Shown here in pieces: positions 43,198-52,036 of a stretch of DNA of 64,000 nucleotides (within the stretch, counting starts at the first letter, position 1; every line of letters begins with the position of its first letter). A model generated the notes under the pieces. The model searched no databases, was not told where the DNA came from, and worked only from the letters and a program-made list of their open reading frames with translations. This DNA is from Paenibacillus oleatilyticus (lineage in GTDB: Bacteria > Bacillota > Bacilli > Paenibacillales > NBRC-103111). The translations under genes were made by a program, and so were the position numbers. The stretch covers positions 1 through 64,000 of the forward strand of contig NZ_JAHNZO010000005.1 of the NCBI RefSeq assembly GCF_018998565.1, in the 5' to 3' direction.

Positions 43198-43671
43198 TTA
43201 TTTCGTTTTCTTCTTCCATTTTTTATAATTGAAAATGAAATTATTTTTTTCCGTATGTACGCGATACTGGTGCAAGTTGGCCTTGACCGTTCGCGATCCG
43301 TCCGTTCCAACTTTAATTTTGAGCGACTTGACGCCGGACTCGACCGGAATGACCAAGTATCCGTTATGGGATTTGTCCATTTCAAAGGCTTGTTCGGAAC
43401 CATCCGGAAACACAGCTGTAAAGACGGCATCCGCGTTGGAACTGATCACGACCCGATAAATCGAACCGTCTACACCAGGTTTCAGCTCCTCTTTTCCGTC
43501 TCCCGATGTAAAGAAGAAGCTGCCCTCTTTCGAGGTTTCGACAGAAAAATAATCCATAACGTCATTCGACTTGTTCCTTATGCCAGGCGGATCGTTCTGG
43601 GGTTGGTAGGCGTAAGCCGCTGTCGATCCGGTCAAAGAGAGGCACAATGCCAACAGTAAAAGTTTTTTCAT
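43198..43671 (-). CDS. Small secreted protein of unknown function
   Basis: This 157-residue product has a clear signal peptide (MKKLLLLALCLSLTGSTAAYA, cleavage near residue 21), then a beta-rich domain of ~115 residues and a Lys-rich tail. I do not recognise the family. AGGAGTGG lies upstream. It lies 43 bp after another small envelope gene in the same direction, so they are probably co-transcribed. Confidence 0.65.
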   Translation of the reverse strand: MKKLLLLALCLSLTGSTAAYAYQPQNDPPGIRNKSNDVMDYFSVETSKEGSFFFTSGDGKEELKPGVDGSIYRVVISSNADAVFTAVFPDGSEQAFEMDKSHNGYLVIPVESGVKSLKIKVGTDGSRTVKANLHQYRVHTEKNNFIFNYKKWKKKTK

Positions 43672-43714
43672 CTGCTTTCCACTCCTGAAAATAATGTTTT
43701 AGCTCAAACACGGC

Positions 43715-44194
43715 TCAATAATGGCAGTTGATCTTGTTCCAAGCCTCTGTATGCTTCGTCTTGGGAGAGAAAATGCAGGCCTGATGCACACCGCCGAGGT
43801 CGAAGGTCAGAATGGTGTAATACGACTGGCGCTTCCCGTCCTCCATAAACGTGATGTCGGCGCGCCCGTCCATATGTTCCCGGTCGTGGGGCACCTTTAA
43901 GTTGGCGTATTCGACAGGGTAGAAGCCCTGTGCTTTCAGCTTATGCATGGCGGAGATCCATTGGGTTTTAACGGCATCGCCGGGTTCGTCGGCACGAGGA
44001 TTCCGGCTCAAGGACTTCGAAGCCTTCTCGTAATCTCCGCCGGAGACGGCGCTTAGGAACGCTTTCGCATCTTTTGTGTATTGGGGACCGAGATACCATC
44101 TCAAGGGAGCGAACGGGTCCGTGAAAAAGATCAGAACGCCAACGATAGCGATAAAAAATAAGGGAATAGCGAGCAGCAAACGAAACCTGTTCAT
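43715..44194 (-). CDS. Membrane-anchored protein of unknown function
   Basis: This 159-residue product has one N-terminal membrane helix (LLLAIPLFFIAIVGVLIFF) and an extracellular domain that includes YTKDAKAFLSAVSGGDYEKA, reminiscent of helical repeats in secreted lipoproteins, and ends ACIFSPKTKHTEAWNKINCHY. No family is recognised. GGGGG precedes the start, and a promoter with near-consensus boxes lies upstream at 44228-44257. Confidence 0.65.
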   Translation of the reverse strand: MNRFRLLLAIPLFFIAIVGVLIFFTDPFAPLRWYLGPQYTKDAKAFLSAVSGGDYEKASKSLSRNPRADEPGDAVKTQWISAMHKLKAQGFYPVEYANLKVPHDREHMDGRADITFMEDGKRQSYYTILTFDLGGVHQACIFSPKTKHTEAWNKINCHY

Positions 44195-44227
44195 GGTAAC
44201 CCCCGTATAAATTGCATTGGCAACCTA

Positions 44228-44257
44228 ATTCTACCATTGGAAGTCGTTCTTTCACAA
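44228..44257 (-). promoter_or_regulatory. Promoter of the membrane-anchored protein gene
   Basis: TTGTGA (44257-44252) and TAGAAT (44233-44228) are 18 bp apart on the minus strand. Confidence 0.5.
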
Positions 44258-44338
44258 TTCCCCTTGTTGATATTCGGAAAACATTCGACCGGTACAATAA
44301 AGGGGACAGGCTCGACAAGGACGGATGGTGACGGTGAA

Positions 44339-44854
44339 ATGATGAAAAGAAAAGGGATGCTGCTTCTTCTGGTCGCGCTGGTATCCTTGGTGCTGTATTC
44401 CAAGCTCCCGGCTCGTGCTGGAACGGCGGCGAAGATTGGGGCTCAGGCGCCCGCTTTCGCGCTCCCGGCATTGGACGGACAAACGTATACGTCGGAGCAA
44501 TTTCGCGGCAAGCCGTTGATCATTAATTTCTGGGCGTCATGGTGCGAACCGTGCAAAGCGGAGGCTCCGGCGTTGGCAAGGCTGTACGAGCGGTATAAGG
44601 ATCGGGTGGGGCTGGTGGCGGTCAACATTACGGCCAAGGACCGGATCGAATCCGTCCGGGAGTTCGTTTCGGAGCATGGCCTGTCGTTTCCGGTGCTGCT
44701 CGATGAACGGGCGGAGACGGCTCAGGCGTACCGTATCGTGCCGATTCCGACAACGTACCTGGTGGACCGCAGCGGAATGATCGCGGATAAAATGACCGGT
44801 GCTGCCGACGATGCTACTTTTGAGAAAAAAATAACGGCGCTGCTGCAGCGTTAA
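44339..44854 (+). CDS. TlpA/ResA-like thiol-disulfide oxidoreductase
   Basis: This 171-residue membrane-tethered or secreted thioredoxin-fold protein has an N-terminal hydrophobic segment (MLLLLVALVSLVLYS), then APAFALPALDGQTYTSEQFRGK and the active site WASWCEPC (C69, C72), with a cis-Pro in PIPTTYLVD. It reduces or shuffles disulfides outside the membrane, for example in cytochrome maturation. The ATG at 44339 begins the natural signal-anchor; the Shine-Dalgarno region is weak (GGTGACGGTGA), and the upstream frame has no family similarity. Confidence 0.85.
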   Translation: MMKRKGMLLLLVALVSLVLYSKLPARAGTAAKIGAQAPAFALPALDGQTYTSEQFRGKPLIINFWASWCEPCKAEAPALARLYERYKDRVGLVAVNITAKDRIESVREFVSEHGLSFPVLLDERAETAQAYRIVPIPTTYLVDRSGMIADKMTGAADDATFEKKITALLQR

Positions 44855-44860
44855 AACGGT

Positions 44861-44917
44861 GAATCGCCCTCTTTCAGCCTTTTCCGAGCTGAAGCGAGGG
44901 CGACTCGTCGTTTTTTA
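44861..44917 (+). terminator. Terminator between the thioredoxin and ABC permease genes
   Basis: TCGCCCTC/GAGGGCGA with an inner TTCAGC/GCTGAA stem, then TTTTTT after a short spacer. It lies between convergent genes and has a weaker tail on the minus strand. Confidence 0.75.
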
Positions 44918-44926
44918 CAAACTTGA

Positions 44927-46141
44927 TTATGCCGTATGCAAATAACGGGCTGTTTCCGTCCGGTAAGCGCCGACGGCGGGGAGAATGCCCGCGACCATGC
45001 CCAGCAGCGCAACGCCTCCGATAACGGCAGCTGCATCCCAGCTGTAAGCGACCGCAACCGTCACGGATATTTGCGAGCCGATATAGTCCGACAACAGCCA
45101 GGTGAGTCCGCCGCCGAGCGCCGTGCCGAGCACGCAGCCGAAGACGACCACCAGCACGGATTCGAGCAGCACGATCGTGACGACGGCGCTGCGGCTTGCG
45201 CCGATGGCGCGCAGGATGGCGACGGTCCGTCTTCGTTCCACGGTGGAGCCGTACAGGGCCAGAACGACGGTCAGCCCGGCCATGCCCAGAACGACATAGC
45301 TGATATATGTCAAAATTTGCTCGCCGCTGCCCATCATATCGAAGATTTTGGCGATGACTTGTCCGGGAAATACCGCCTGCGCCTCTTTGCCCTGATTGAT
45401 CTCCTGATACATCTTCATCAGGTCCACGTAGCTTCGCGGCTTCACCAAGGCGGCGGTCACGCCATGCTCGTTTTCCTCGTGCTTTTGCTCCCCCGCATGC
45501 TCATGGCTGATCCAGTAGCTGTCCATGCTGACGTAAATCCCTTGATCCGAAGGGGCCGATACGCCGTGCAGGATGCCGACGACCGTGTAAGGATGGTCCT
45601 TGTGGCCTTCGTCGTGCTGCAACGATTTGGCGACGCCGTGACCGGAAATGAGCCGGTCCCCGACCTTGAGCCCGGTTTCTTTGGCGACCTTGGCGCCAAG
45701 CACCGCTTCGAACGGCTTGTCGAACAGCCGCCCGGCCGCGAGCCGGAAATAAGGCGGGTCGCTGGGCTTCCCTTTCAGTGCGAAGAAGGAAGGGGTTGTG
45801 CCGACGAGCCGTAACCCTCGGTAATTGTCGCCGAGCGCAAAAGGAACTGCCTGGGTGACCCGGGGATCGTTCTCAAGCGTATGGTAATAATCCAGCGAAA
45901 TATTCGCCAAAGGGTTATCCATCAAAAAGATCGTGTTGAACACAAGCTGGTTGGCGCTGCCCTTGGAGCCGACGATCATGCCGAACGGCTCGCTCGCTTT
46001 GACGATGCCTTGCTTGATGCCTGCGGAGAGCATCATGATGCTGAGCGTCATCGCGACGCCGATGCTGACAACGATGACGGTAATGAGCGTTTGGACCCGC
46101 CGGTTCATGAGGTTGCGCCAAGCCATGTGCAGCAAAGACAT
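44927..46141 (-). CDS. MacB/FtsX-type ABC permease with a His-rich loop
   Basis: This 404-residue permease has an N-terminal helix, a ~240-residue extracytoplasmic domain and three C-terminal helices (FtsX domain, including YGSTVERRRTVAILRAIGASR). Residues ~168-226 of the external domain hold nine His plus many acidic residues (QHDEGHKDH, SHEHAGEQKHEENEHG), suggesting metal binding. It works with the ATPase and lipoprotein encoded just upstream; the ATPase stop is one base before this start. Such complexes do mechanical work on envelope substrates rather than classic import. Substrate unknown. Confidence 0.8.
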   Translation of the reverse strand: MSLLHMAWRNLMNRRVQTLITVIVVSIGVAMTLSIMMLSAGIKQGIVKASEPFGMIVGSKGSANQLVFNTIFLMDNPLANISLDYYHTLENDPRVTQAVPFALGDNYRGLRLVGTTPSFFALKGKPSDPPYFRLAAGRLFDKPFEAVLGAKVAKETGLKVGDRLISGHGVAKSLQHDEGHKDHPYTVVGILHGVSAPSDQGIYVSMDSYWISHEHAGEQKHEENEHGVTAALVKPRSYVDLMKMYQEINQGKEAQAVFPGQVIAKIFDMMGSGEQILTYISYVVLGMAGLTVVLALYGSTVERRRTVAILRAIGASRSAVVTIVLLESVLVVVFGCVLGTALGGGLTWLLSDYIGSQISVTVAVAYSWDAAAVIGGVALLGMVAGILPAVGAYRTETARYLHTA

Positions 46142-46142
46142 G

Positions 46143-46829
46143 TTACCCGACCTCTCTGGTATCGTAAATGGAAAGCTCCCGGAGGCTCACGACGCGGTCC
46201 AATCTGCCGGCCAGCTCCGGGTCGTGAGTGCAGAGCAGTAGGGCCGTCCCGTTCTGCTCGCAAGCTTCGGCCAGCAGCGAAAACACCTGCTCCGCATTGG
46301 CGTGGTCCAGACTCGCCGTGGGCTCGTCCGCCAGCACAAGGGCCGGGCGGTTCGCCAGCGCCCGCGCGATGGAGACGCGCTGCTGCTCGCCGCCGCTGAG
46401 CTGGCCCGGCTTGTGGTGAAGCCGGTGCTCGAGGCCGACCTGCGCCAGCAGCTCGCCGGCGCGCTGCTTTTGCCCCTTCGGCGGGACGGTTTTGCCGAAC
46501 TGCATGGCCGCCAGCACGTTCTCCAGCGCGGTAAAGCCCGGCAGCAGGTTGAAGCTCTGGAACACGTAGCCGATATGCTGCGCGCGGAAACGGTCCAGTT
46601 CCGCTTCGCTCAGCCGTTCGAGCTGCCGGTCCAGCAGGCGGATGGTGCCGCTTGTAGGCCGCAGGATGCCGGCGATGAGCTGGAGCAGGGTGCTTTTGCC
46701 CGAGCCGCTCGGTCCGACCAGGGCCACCCGTTCGCCTGCGATCATGGCAAAATGGGAAATGTTCAGCACGTGCACCTGCTGCTTGCCCGGAAGGGGATAC
46801 GACTTGGTCAAGTTCTCGGCATGCAGCAT
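46143..46829 (-). CDS. MacB/LolD-type ABC ATPase
   Basis: This 228-residue ATPase has Walker [11 protein letters not shown]-loop [18 protein letters not shown], signature [15 protein letters not shown] and Walker [13 protein letters not shown], the pattern of LolD/MacB/FtsE-type proteins. The start overlaps the lipoprotein stop by one base (TAATG), and the permease follows one base after its own stop, so the three are translated together. Confidence 0.9.
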   Translation of the reverse strand: MLHAENLTKSYPLPGKQQVHVLNISHFAMIAGERVALVGPSGSGKSTLLQLIAGILRPTSGTIRLLDRQLERLSEAELDRFRAQHIGYVFQSFNLLPGFTALENVLAAMQFGKTVPPKGQKQRAGELLAQVGLEHRLHHKPGQLSGGEQQRVSIARALANRPALVLADEPTASLDHANAEQVFSLLAEACEQNGTALLLCTHDPELAGRLDRVVSLRELSIYDTREVG

Positions 46830-47764
46830 TACTTCAGCACCTCCACGCTGTCCGCGTTGATGCGGATCAGGCTGACGAAGCCGGTCTCTTCGTCCGTCTG
46901 CGAGCCGACGCTGAGCGTGCCCGTCACTTTGACCTGATGCTCCGTCGGCGTCACGTCCTTGCCCTTGGGCATAAAGACGACGACGATATCCGCCGGCCAG
47001 TCCGCATCGGTCGAGCAGAACGGGCAGACGGTGAGCGCGACTTTGGTCAGCACGAAAAAGTTGACTTTGGCGGTCAACGGCGGAGCCATGAAACCGGTCA
47101 TTTCCACTTTTTTGCCAGCCAACTGATTCACTTGATCCGATAGCTTCACGCCGCGCACGGTCATCTCGGAATACAGGTCCTCGAACGTCAAGACAGGCGT
47201 TTTGCCCGCTTCCTTCACGATATTTTTCGGCGTCTCGGGCTTAGCTTGCTTGGCCGCCGCCTGTTCGGCGGCAGGCGGCTTCTCTTGCGGCGGCTCCGTT
47301 CCGGCTGCCGCGGATGCGCCCTTGGCGGCCGCATCGGCCGCTGCTTGCGCGCCGCCGGGAGCCGCTGCGCTTCCCTTGGTTGCATCGCCCGCTGGGGCCG
47401 TGCCTGCGGGCACGGTAGCCACTGCCGCTGCACTGCCCGCTGCGCCTGCGCTCGTGCTTGCCTGCGGGGCTCCGGCAGCCGCGTTCTGCCCGCCGCCCGC
47501 TTGCCCTGCATCCGCCGTCGCCGCTGGCTGAGCGGCTTTGCCGGCCTCTCCCACGCCGGCGGCCTCCGCTCCTGCGCCTGCCTGCTTCGGCTGCGCTCCG
47601 GCAGCCGAAGTCTCCGCCGCCGGGGCGGACGCTGCCGCCGAAACGGAAGAATCAACCGGCCCCCCGGAAGACAGGGGAACCGGTTGATTGCAGCCGGGAA
47701 CGAGGAGCGTAACGGCGATCAGGCCGACGGTTAAGGCGGTCATGCCTCTTGGTTCAAGCCGCAT
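46829..47764 (-). CDS. Ala-rich lipoprotein with a CPFC-containing domain
   Basis: This 311-residue product has a lipoprotein signal (lipobox LVPGC, C25), a ~130-residue low-complexity Ala/Gly/Pro linker, and a conserved-looking C-terminal domain of ~125 residues. That domain contains an OB-fold-like VEMTGFMAPP block and LTVCPFCSTDADWPADIVVV. The two Cys and nearby Asp could bind metal. I do not recognise a named family with certainty. The ATG at 47764 follows GGAGG. Operon position makes it the external partner of the MacB-like ATPase and permease. Confidence 0.72.
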   Translation of the reverse strand: MRLEPRGMTALTVGLIAVTLLVPGCNQPVPLSSGGPVDSSVSAAASAPAAETSAAGAQPKQAGAGAEAAGVGEAGKAAQPAATADAGQAGGGQNAAAGAPQASTSAGAAGSAAAVATVPAGTAPAGDATKGSAAAPGGAQAAADAAAKGASAAAGTEPPQEKPPAAEQAAAKQAKPETPKNIVKEAGKTPVLTFEDLYSEMTVRGVKLSDQVNQLAGKKVEMTGFMAPPLTAKVNFFVLTKVALTVCPFCSTDADWPADIVVVFMPKGKDVTPTEHQVKVTGTLSVGSQTDEETGFVSLIRINADSVEVLK

Positions 47765-47825
47765 GGGTAACGCCTCCATTCACTCCGTAATTTCCGTATA
47801 TCGTTTGATCTCTCACACGCCTTGC

Positions 47826-49877
47826 TTACTTCGCGAGCACTTCCAGGATCGAGCTGCCGGACACGAACGTCGTGCCGTTCTCGAATTTATGCTCCAATGT
47901 AACATCCTTGCCGTTTTTGGTCGCTTTGCGGCTGTTCAGATTCAAAACAACCGTGCTGTCGTTAACTTGGATCGTAATTTCTCTTGTCGACGCGTTGAAC
48001 TTCACCGTACCGCCCATCATGTTGACGAAGTTGGCCAGCGGAACCCAGTTTTTGCCGTCCGATTTCGCATCGGATACGTTCAGGCCAAGCGCGTTAGCCA
48101 TGCCGAAGAACACATCGGTGTTATCCATCGTGCCTTTGAAATATTGCGACCCTGGGCCGTAGGCCATCAGCGGCACGTCATCGGCCGTATGCACGCCTAC
48201 GCTTTCCGCCGTCGGGTTAACGGTGCCTTGCCGCAGGAAACGGTCGCGGTTCGGATCGTCGGGATTGGCCAGCTTCGCCGGGTTGGCGACATAGCGTCCT
48301 TCTTTGTTTTTCACCGACGGGGAAGTCGGCACCGGATCGAATTTGTAATCTTCGTAGTAATCCGGGTAGGACCCGAATACGACAGCCAGCTTGCGGTCTA
48401 CGTCCGGATGGTCCGGGAATCCGTCGCCGTTGCCGTCGACATACGTCGGGAATTTGGAATCCTCATACGTGCGGAATGCTTCGCGACCGGACTTGCCGTC
48501 GCCTTCCCAATACGTGCCCGCGACGCTGACGGAGTGCGAGTGATCCGCCGTGACGACGATCATCGTCTCGCCGTTCTGCTCGGCGAAGCGCTTGGCTACG
48601 CCGATGGCTTTATCCATCTCGATCGTATCGTAAGCCGCGCGCTCCCAATCCAGCGGGTGAAGCTGCTTATCGATGCTTGCACCTTCAACCATCAGGAAGA
48701 AGCCCTTGTCGTTTTTGCTGAGCGTATCGAGCGCTTTTTGCGTCATGTCCCACAGGTTCGGCTGATCCGTGAACGACTTCAGCTCCGCTTTGTTGTTCGT
48801 CGAGCGGTCGTAGTAGACGCTCATGTCCGCCGTGTGGAACAGGCCGAGCAGCTTGTCAGGCGCATTCGCCGCTTTCAGCTGGGTGGCGTTCTCTGCGATC
48901 GTGTAGCCTTTTTGCTGGAACATATCGAACAGGTTTTTCTCGTCCTTCCGTTTGGAGCCCGGCGTCGATTTCGGGAGGAAATAAGCCGATCCGCCGCCCA
49001 AAATCACTTCCGGCTGCAGCTTGTACAGCATTTCGGCGATATCCGCCTTGTCCGAACGGCGGCGCGTATGGGAGACGACGGCGGCAGGCGTCGCATCTTC
49101 GATCTCGGACGTCGAGACGACGCCGACCGACATGCCGCGGGTGCGCTTCAGCATTTCCGCCAACGTCTCGACCTTCGGATCGTCGAGCGAGCTTTCCGTA
49201 TTGTCCGGGTAAATGCCCAGGCCGTTCACGGCGGATTTGTGGCCGGTATTGTACGCGCTGGCGCTGTTGGCGGAGTCCGTCACGAGCGCATCCATGCCGG
49301 AGGTCGTCACGACCGCGCGCTGATCGAATTTATCCATTTCGAGCAAGCCGTTGTATTTGCCCTCGGTGATCCCCTTGGACATGATGCGGGACATCGTCAC
49401 ATCCGGGAAAGCCATGCCGTCGCCGACAAACAGGATGACGTTTTTCGCTTTTTTGCCGCCTTGGTCGGCGAGCACGACTTCGTATTTCACGGTTTTCGCC
49501 AAGCCGTTGTCGGCTTTGACGGCGATTTCATAGGTGCCGGGCTCATTGATTTTGACGTCCCGGATCGTGAACTCCTGGCTTTTGTCCGTGTTGGTCTTGA
49601 CAAGAGGCTTGCCGAAAAATTGCTCGGCCTCCTTGCCGTTCACCGTAATGCTGACGGACGACGGCATCGCCGTCAGGTGATTTAATTCCACACGGAAGTC
49701 GAAGAGGCTTCCGGCTAAAAATTTCGCTCGGTCGATAGGTGCAATGTAGACGGATGGAGCTTGCGCGGTTTCCGCCGCATAAGCCGCAGGTACAGGCTCG
49801 GTAACGAATCCCGTGCCGGTTGCGAGCAGGCTGCCGGTGACCGCGAGGCTGGTTAAGACTTTAAAAGCCTTTTTCAT
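47826..49877 (-). CDS. phoA: Secreted alkaline phosphatase with C-terminal stalk-like domain
   Basis: This 683-residue exported enzyme has a signal peptide to about residue 35, an Ig-like N-terminal domain (~40-135), and an alkaline phosphatase core beginning NVILFVGDGM (D153 metal ligand) with nucleophile S202 in VTDSANSASAY and TADHSHS near residue 440. A C-terminal ~90-residue domain (WVPLANFVNMMGGTVKFNASTREITIQVNDSTVVLNLNS) resembles the copper-amine-oxidase N-domain stalk found on many Paenibacillus surface proteins. It hydrolyses phosphomonoesters outside the cell. A Pho box upstream indicates PhoP control. Confidence 0.92.
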   Translation of the reverse strand: MKKAFKVLTSLAVTGSLLATGTGFVTEPVPAAYAAETAQAPSVYIAPIDRAKFLAGSLFDFRVELNHLTAMPSSVSITVNGKEAEQFFGKPLVKTNTDKSQEFTIRDVKINEPGTYEIAVKADNGLAKTVKYEVVLADQGGKKAKNVILFVGDGMAFPDVTMSRIMSKGITEGKYNGLLEMDKFDQRAVVTTSGMDALVTDSANSASAYNTGHKSAVNGLGIYPDNTESSLDDPKVETLAEMLKRTRGMSVGVVSTSEIEDATPAAVVSHTRRRSDKADIAEMLYKLQPEVILGGGSAYFLPKSTPGSKRKDEKNLFDMFQQKGYTIAENATQLKAANAPDKLLGLFHTADMSVYYDRSTNNKAELKSFTDQPNLWDMTQKALDTLSKNDKGFFLMVEGASIDKQLHPLDWERAAYDTIEMDKAIGVAKRFAEQNGETMIVVTADHSHSVSVAGTYWEGDGKSGREAFRTYEDSKFPTYVDGNGDGFPDHPDVDRKLAVVFGSYPDYYEDYKFDPVPTSPSVKNKEGRYVANPAKLANPDDPNRDRFLRQGTVNPTAESVGVHTADDVPLMAYGPGSQYFKGTMDNTDVFFGMANALGLNVSDAKSDGKNWVPLANFVNMMGGTVKFNASTREITIQVNDSTVVLNLNSRKATKNGKDVTLEHKFENGTTFVSGSSILEVLAK

Positions 49878-49913
49878 TATAAATAAGCACCTCCACTAGA
49901 ATTGGACAACTCG

Positions 49914-49967
49914 ATTATAGGCAAGTTGTGTAAAGGGGAATGAATGATTACGTTAAGAAATTATGAA
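49914..49967 (-). promoter_or_regulatory. PhoP box and -10 of the alkaline phosphatase promoter
   Basis: Four hexamers related to TTAACA lie on the minus strand at exact 11-bp steps (TTCATA 49967, TTAACG 49956, ATTCAT 49945, TTTACA 49934). Nine bases later comes a perfect TATAAT (49919-49914), with no -35. This is the architecture of Bacillus PhoP-activated promoters. Confidence 0.75.
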
Positions 49968-50119
49968 GAATTTGACTTGCTTGTCCCAAGATGAACAAAA
50001 CCCGAAAAAAAGCAACCCCAGCTGAAATTTTCCTCCTTACGCCGGAAGCGGCGGCCCTCTACAATGAAAGAGATGAAAATGCTTACATTACGAACGTGCG
50101 AGCCGGAGGTGCAGTAGAT

Positions 50120-51088
50120 TTGAGCTCTAACACAGATACGCCGATTCGGCAGCAGGAGCCGGCAGCCCTGAGCCGTTCAGCGTCCAAGCTGCTTCGCAGG
50201 CTCTACGGACAGCGTCATCTGCAAGTCATGGCGCTGCTTGGCGTCCTATGGATCGTCGTTTTCCACTATGTCCCCATGTACGGCATTGTCATTGCCTTCA
50301 AGGATTTCAATATCACGGCGCCGATTTCCGCAGCGCCCTGGGTGGGACTGGAGCATTTCAAAGCTTTTCTGGAAGACGACAGTTTGGCCGATGTGGTCAA
50401 AAATACGATCGGAATGAGCGTGCTTAAGCTGCTCTTCGGATTCCCGCTGCCGATCGTCTTCGCGCTCTTCCTGAACGAGCTGCGTTCCGTACGCTACAAG
50501 AAGGCGGTGCAAACGATCTCGTATTTGCCCCATTTTCTGTCCTGGGTCATTCTGGGAGGTATCCTGGCGACCTGGCTGGCCGACGTCGGGATCGTCAACC
50601 GGCTGCTCCTGACGATGAACCTGATCGAGGAACCGATCAGCTATTTGGCCGAGCCCGGATATTTCTGGACCATTATCGTCACCTCGGACATCTGGAAGGA
50701 GCTGGGCTGGTCCGCTATCATTTATTTAGCCGCCATCTCCGGCGTTTCTCCGGAAATGTACGAAGCGGCGACGATCGACGGCGCAGGCCGGTTCCAGAAA
50801 ATGATTTATGTGACGCTCCCGGCGATCAAAGGCACGATTACCATCCTGTTCGTTCTTGCCGTCAGCGGCATTTTGAATTCGAACTTCGACCAGATTCTCG
50901 TGCTCAAAAACCAGTTGAACGAGAGCGCCAGCAACGTCGTCGACGTGTACGTGTATCAAGTCGGGCTGAAGCAAAGCCGCTTCTCCTATGCAACGGCTGT
51001 CGGCTTGCTCAAATCGTTCATTTCGCTCGCTCTCCTGCTCTCGGCAAACTACATCACGAAGCGATTGAACAACACGTCCTTATTCTAG
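50120..51088 (+). CDS. ABC importer permease, LplB-like (third importer)
   Basis: This 322-residue channel subunit has six helices and the loop YEAATIDGAGRFQKMIYVTLP. The reading frame extends upstream to 49991, but GGAGGTG ends eight bases before a TTG at 50120 and no ribosome binding site precedes the earlier ATG. A possible promoter -10 (TACAAT near 50061) also lies within that extension, so I choose the TTG. It heads an operon of two permeases and a binding lipoprotein with no ATPase or glycosidase. Confidence 0.85.
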   Translation: MSSNTDTPIRQQEPAALSRSASKLLRRLYGQRHLQVMALLGVLWIVVFHYVPMYGIVIAFKDFNITAPISAAPWVGLEHFKAFLEDDSLADVVKNTIGMSVLKLLFGFPLPIVFALFLNELRSVRYKKAVQTISYLPHFLSWVILGGILATWLADVGIVNRLLLTMNLIEEPISYLAEPGYFWTIIVTSDIWKELGWSAIIYLAAISGVSPEMYEAATIDGAGRFQKMIYVTLPAIKGTITILFVLAVSGILNSNFDQILVLKNQLNESASNVVDVYVYQVGLKQSRFSYATAVGLLKSFISLALLLSANYITKRLNNTSLF

Positions 51089-51107
51089 GAAAGGAGAGGA
51101 TCGCAGG

Positions 51108-51995
51108 ATGGTTTCCATGAACCGCAGAACGCTGCGGGAGGTTATATTCGACCGGCTGAACGATGTCTTCATGCTCGCGATCTGCTTCGTCACGCTGTAC
51201 CCGATCTGGTATGTGCTCGTGAATTCCCTGAACGACGGCAACGACGCGATGCGGGGCGGCATTTATTGGTGGCCCCGCCTGTTCAGCTTCGACAGCTATC
51301 TGGCCGTATTCGCCAACGACGGCATCATGCTGGCGATGGGCGTGACCGTCGCCAAGACGGTCGTCGGGACGGTTGTTCACGTGCTGTTTACCGCTATGGT
51401 GGCTTATGCGCTCTCGCGCAAAGAACTGATCGGACGCTGGGCCTATATGATGCTGGGTACAGTCACATTGTTTTTTAGCGGCGGGCTCATTCCCTCGTAC
51501 TTGCTCATTCGGGATCTGGGGCTGCTCGACAGCTTCTGGGTGTACATTATTCCGGCGATGTTCAGTTTCTTTGATCTGATCGTTTTCCAGGCGTTCTTCC
51601 GGGAGATTCCCGACGGGCTGGAGGAGGCGGCGAAGCTGGACGGCGCTAACGATTTCAAAATTTTCCGCTCAATCATTCTCCCGGTTTCGATGCCCGTCGT
51701 TGCGACGATTGCGCTTTTCCACGGGGTGTACCAGTGGAACGATTATTTTACGGGAATGATCTACATCAATAAAAGCGAGCTTCAACCGATCCAGACGTAT
51801 CTGTACAGAGTCGTGGCCCAGTCCAGCTCCAATCAGATGATGGCCGCCACCTCCGGCACGATCGCGAAGTCCGTGTCCTCCCAGTCGATCAAGCTGGCGA
51901 CGATGGTCATTACGTCCTTGCCGATCGTGATCGTATATCCGTTTTTGCAGAAATATTTTGTGAAAGGCTTCATGATCGGCTCGATCAAGGGCTGA
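51108..51995 (+). CDS. ABC importer permease, LplC-like (third importer)
   Basis: This 295-residue second channel subunit has six helices, LFFSGGLIPSYLLIRDLGL, the loop LEEAAKLDGANDFKIF and the tail FVKGFMIGSIKG. AAGGAGAGG precedes the ATG at 51108. It starts 20 bases after the first permease and is followed 41 bases later by the binding-protein gene. Confidence 0.88.
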   Translation: MVSMNRRTLREVIFDRLNDVFMLAICFVTLYPIWYVLVNSLNDGNDAMRGGIYWWPRLFSFDSYLAVFANDGIMLAMGVTVAKTVVGTVVHVLFTAMVAYALSRKELIGRWAYMMLGTVTLFFSGGLIPSYLLIRDLGLLDSFWVYIIPAMFSFFDLIVFQAFFREIPDGLEEAAKLDGANDFKIFRSIILPVSMPVVATIALFHGVYQWNDYFTGMIYINKSELQPIQTYLYRVVAQSSSNQMMAATSGTIAKSVSSQSIKLATMVITSLPIVIVYPFLQKYFVKGFMIGSIKG

Positions 51996-52036
51996 TTCCA
52001 TATCACTATGATGATACAGAAAAGGGGAAAACGCAG

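Noticed and set aside
47202..47734. Ala/Cys-rich open frames opposite the lipoprotein gene
   Set aside because: They arise from the GC-rich low-complexity linker read in other frames.
47688..49685. 665-residue open frame on the plus strand
   Set aside because: Antisense shadow of the alkaline phosphatase gene, whose motifs are complete on the other strand.
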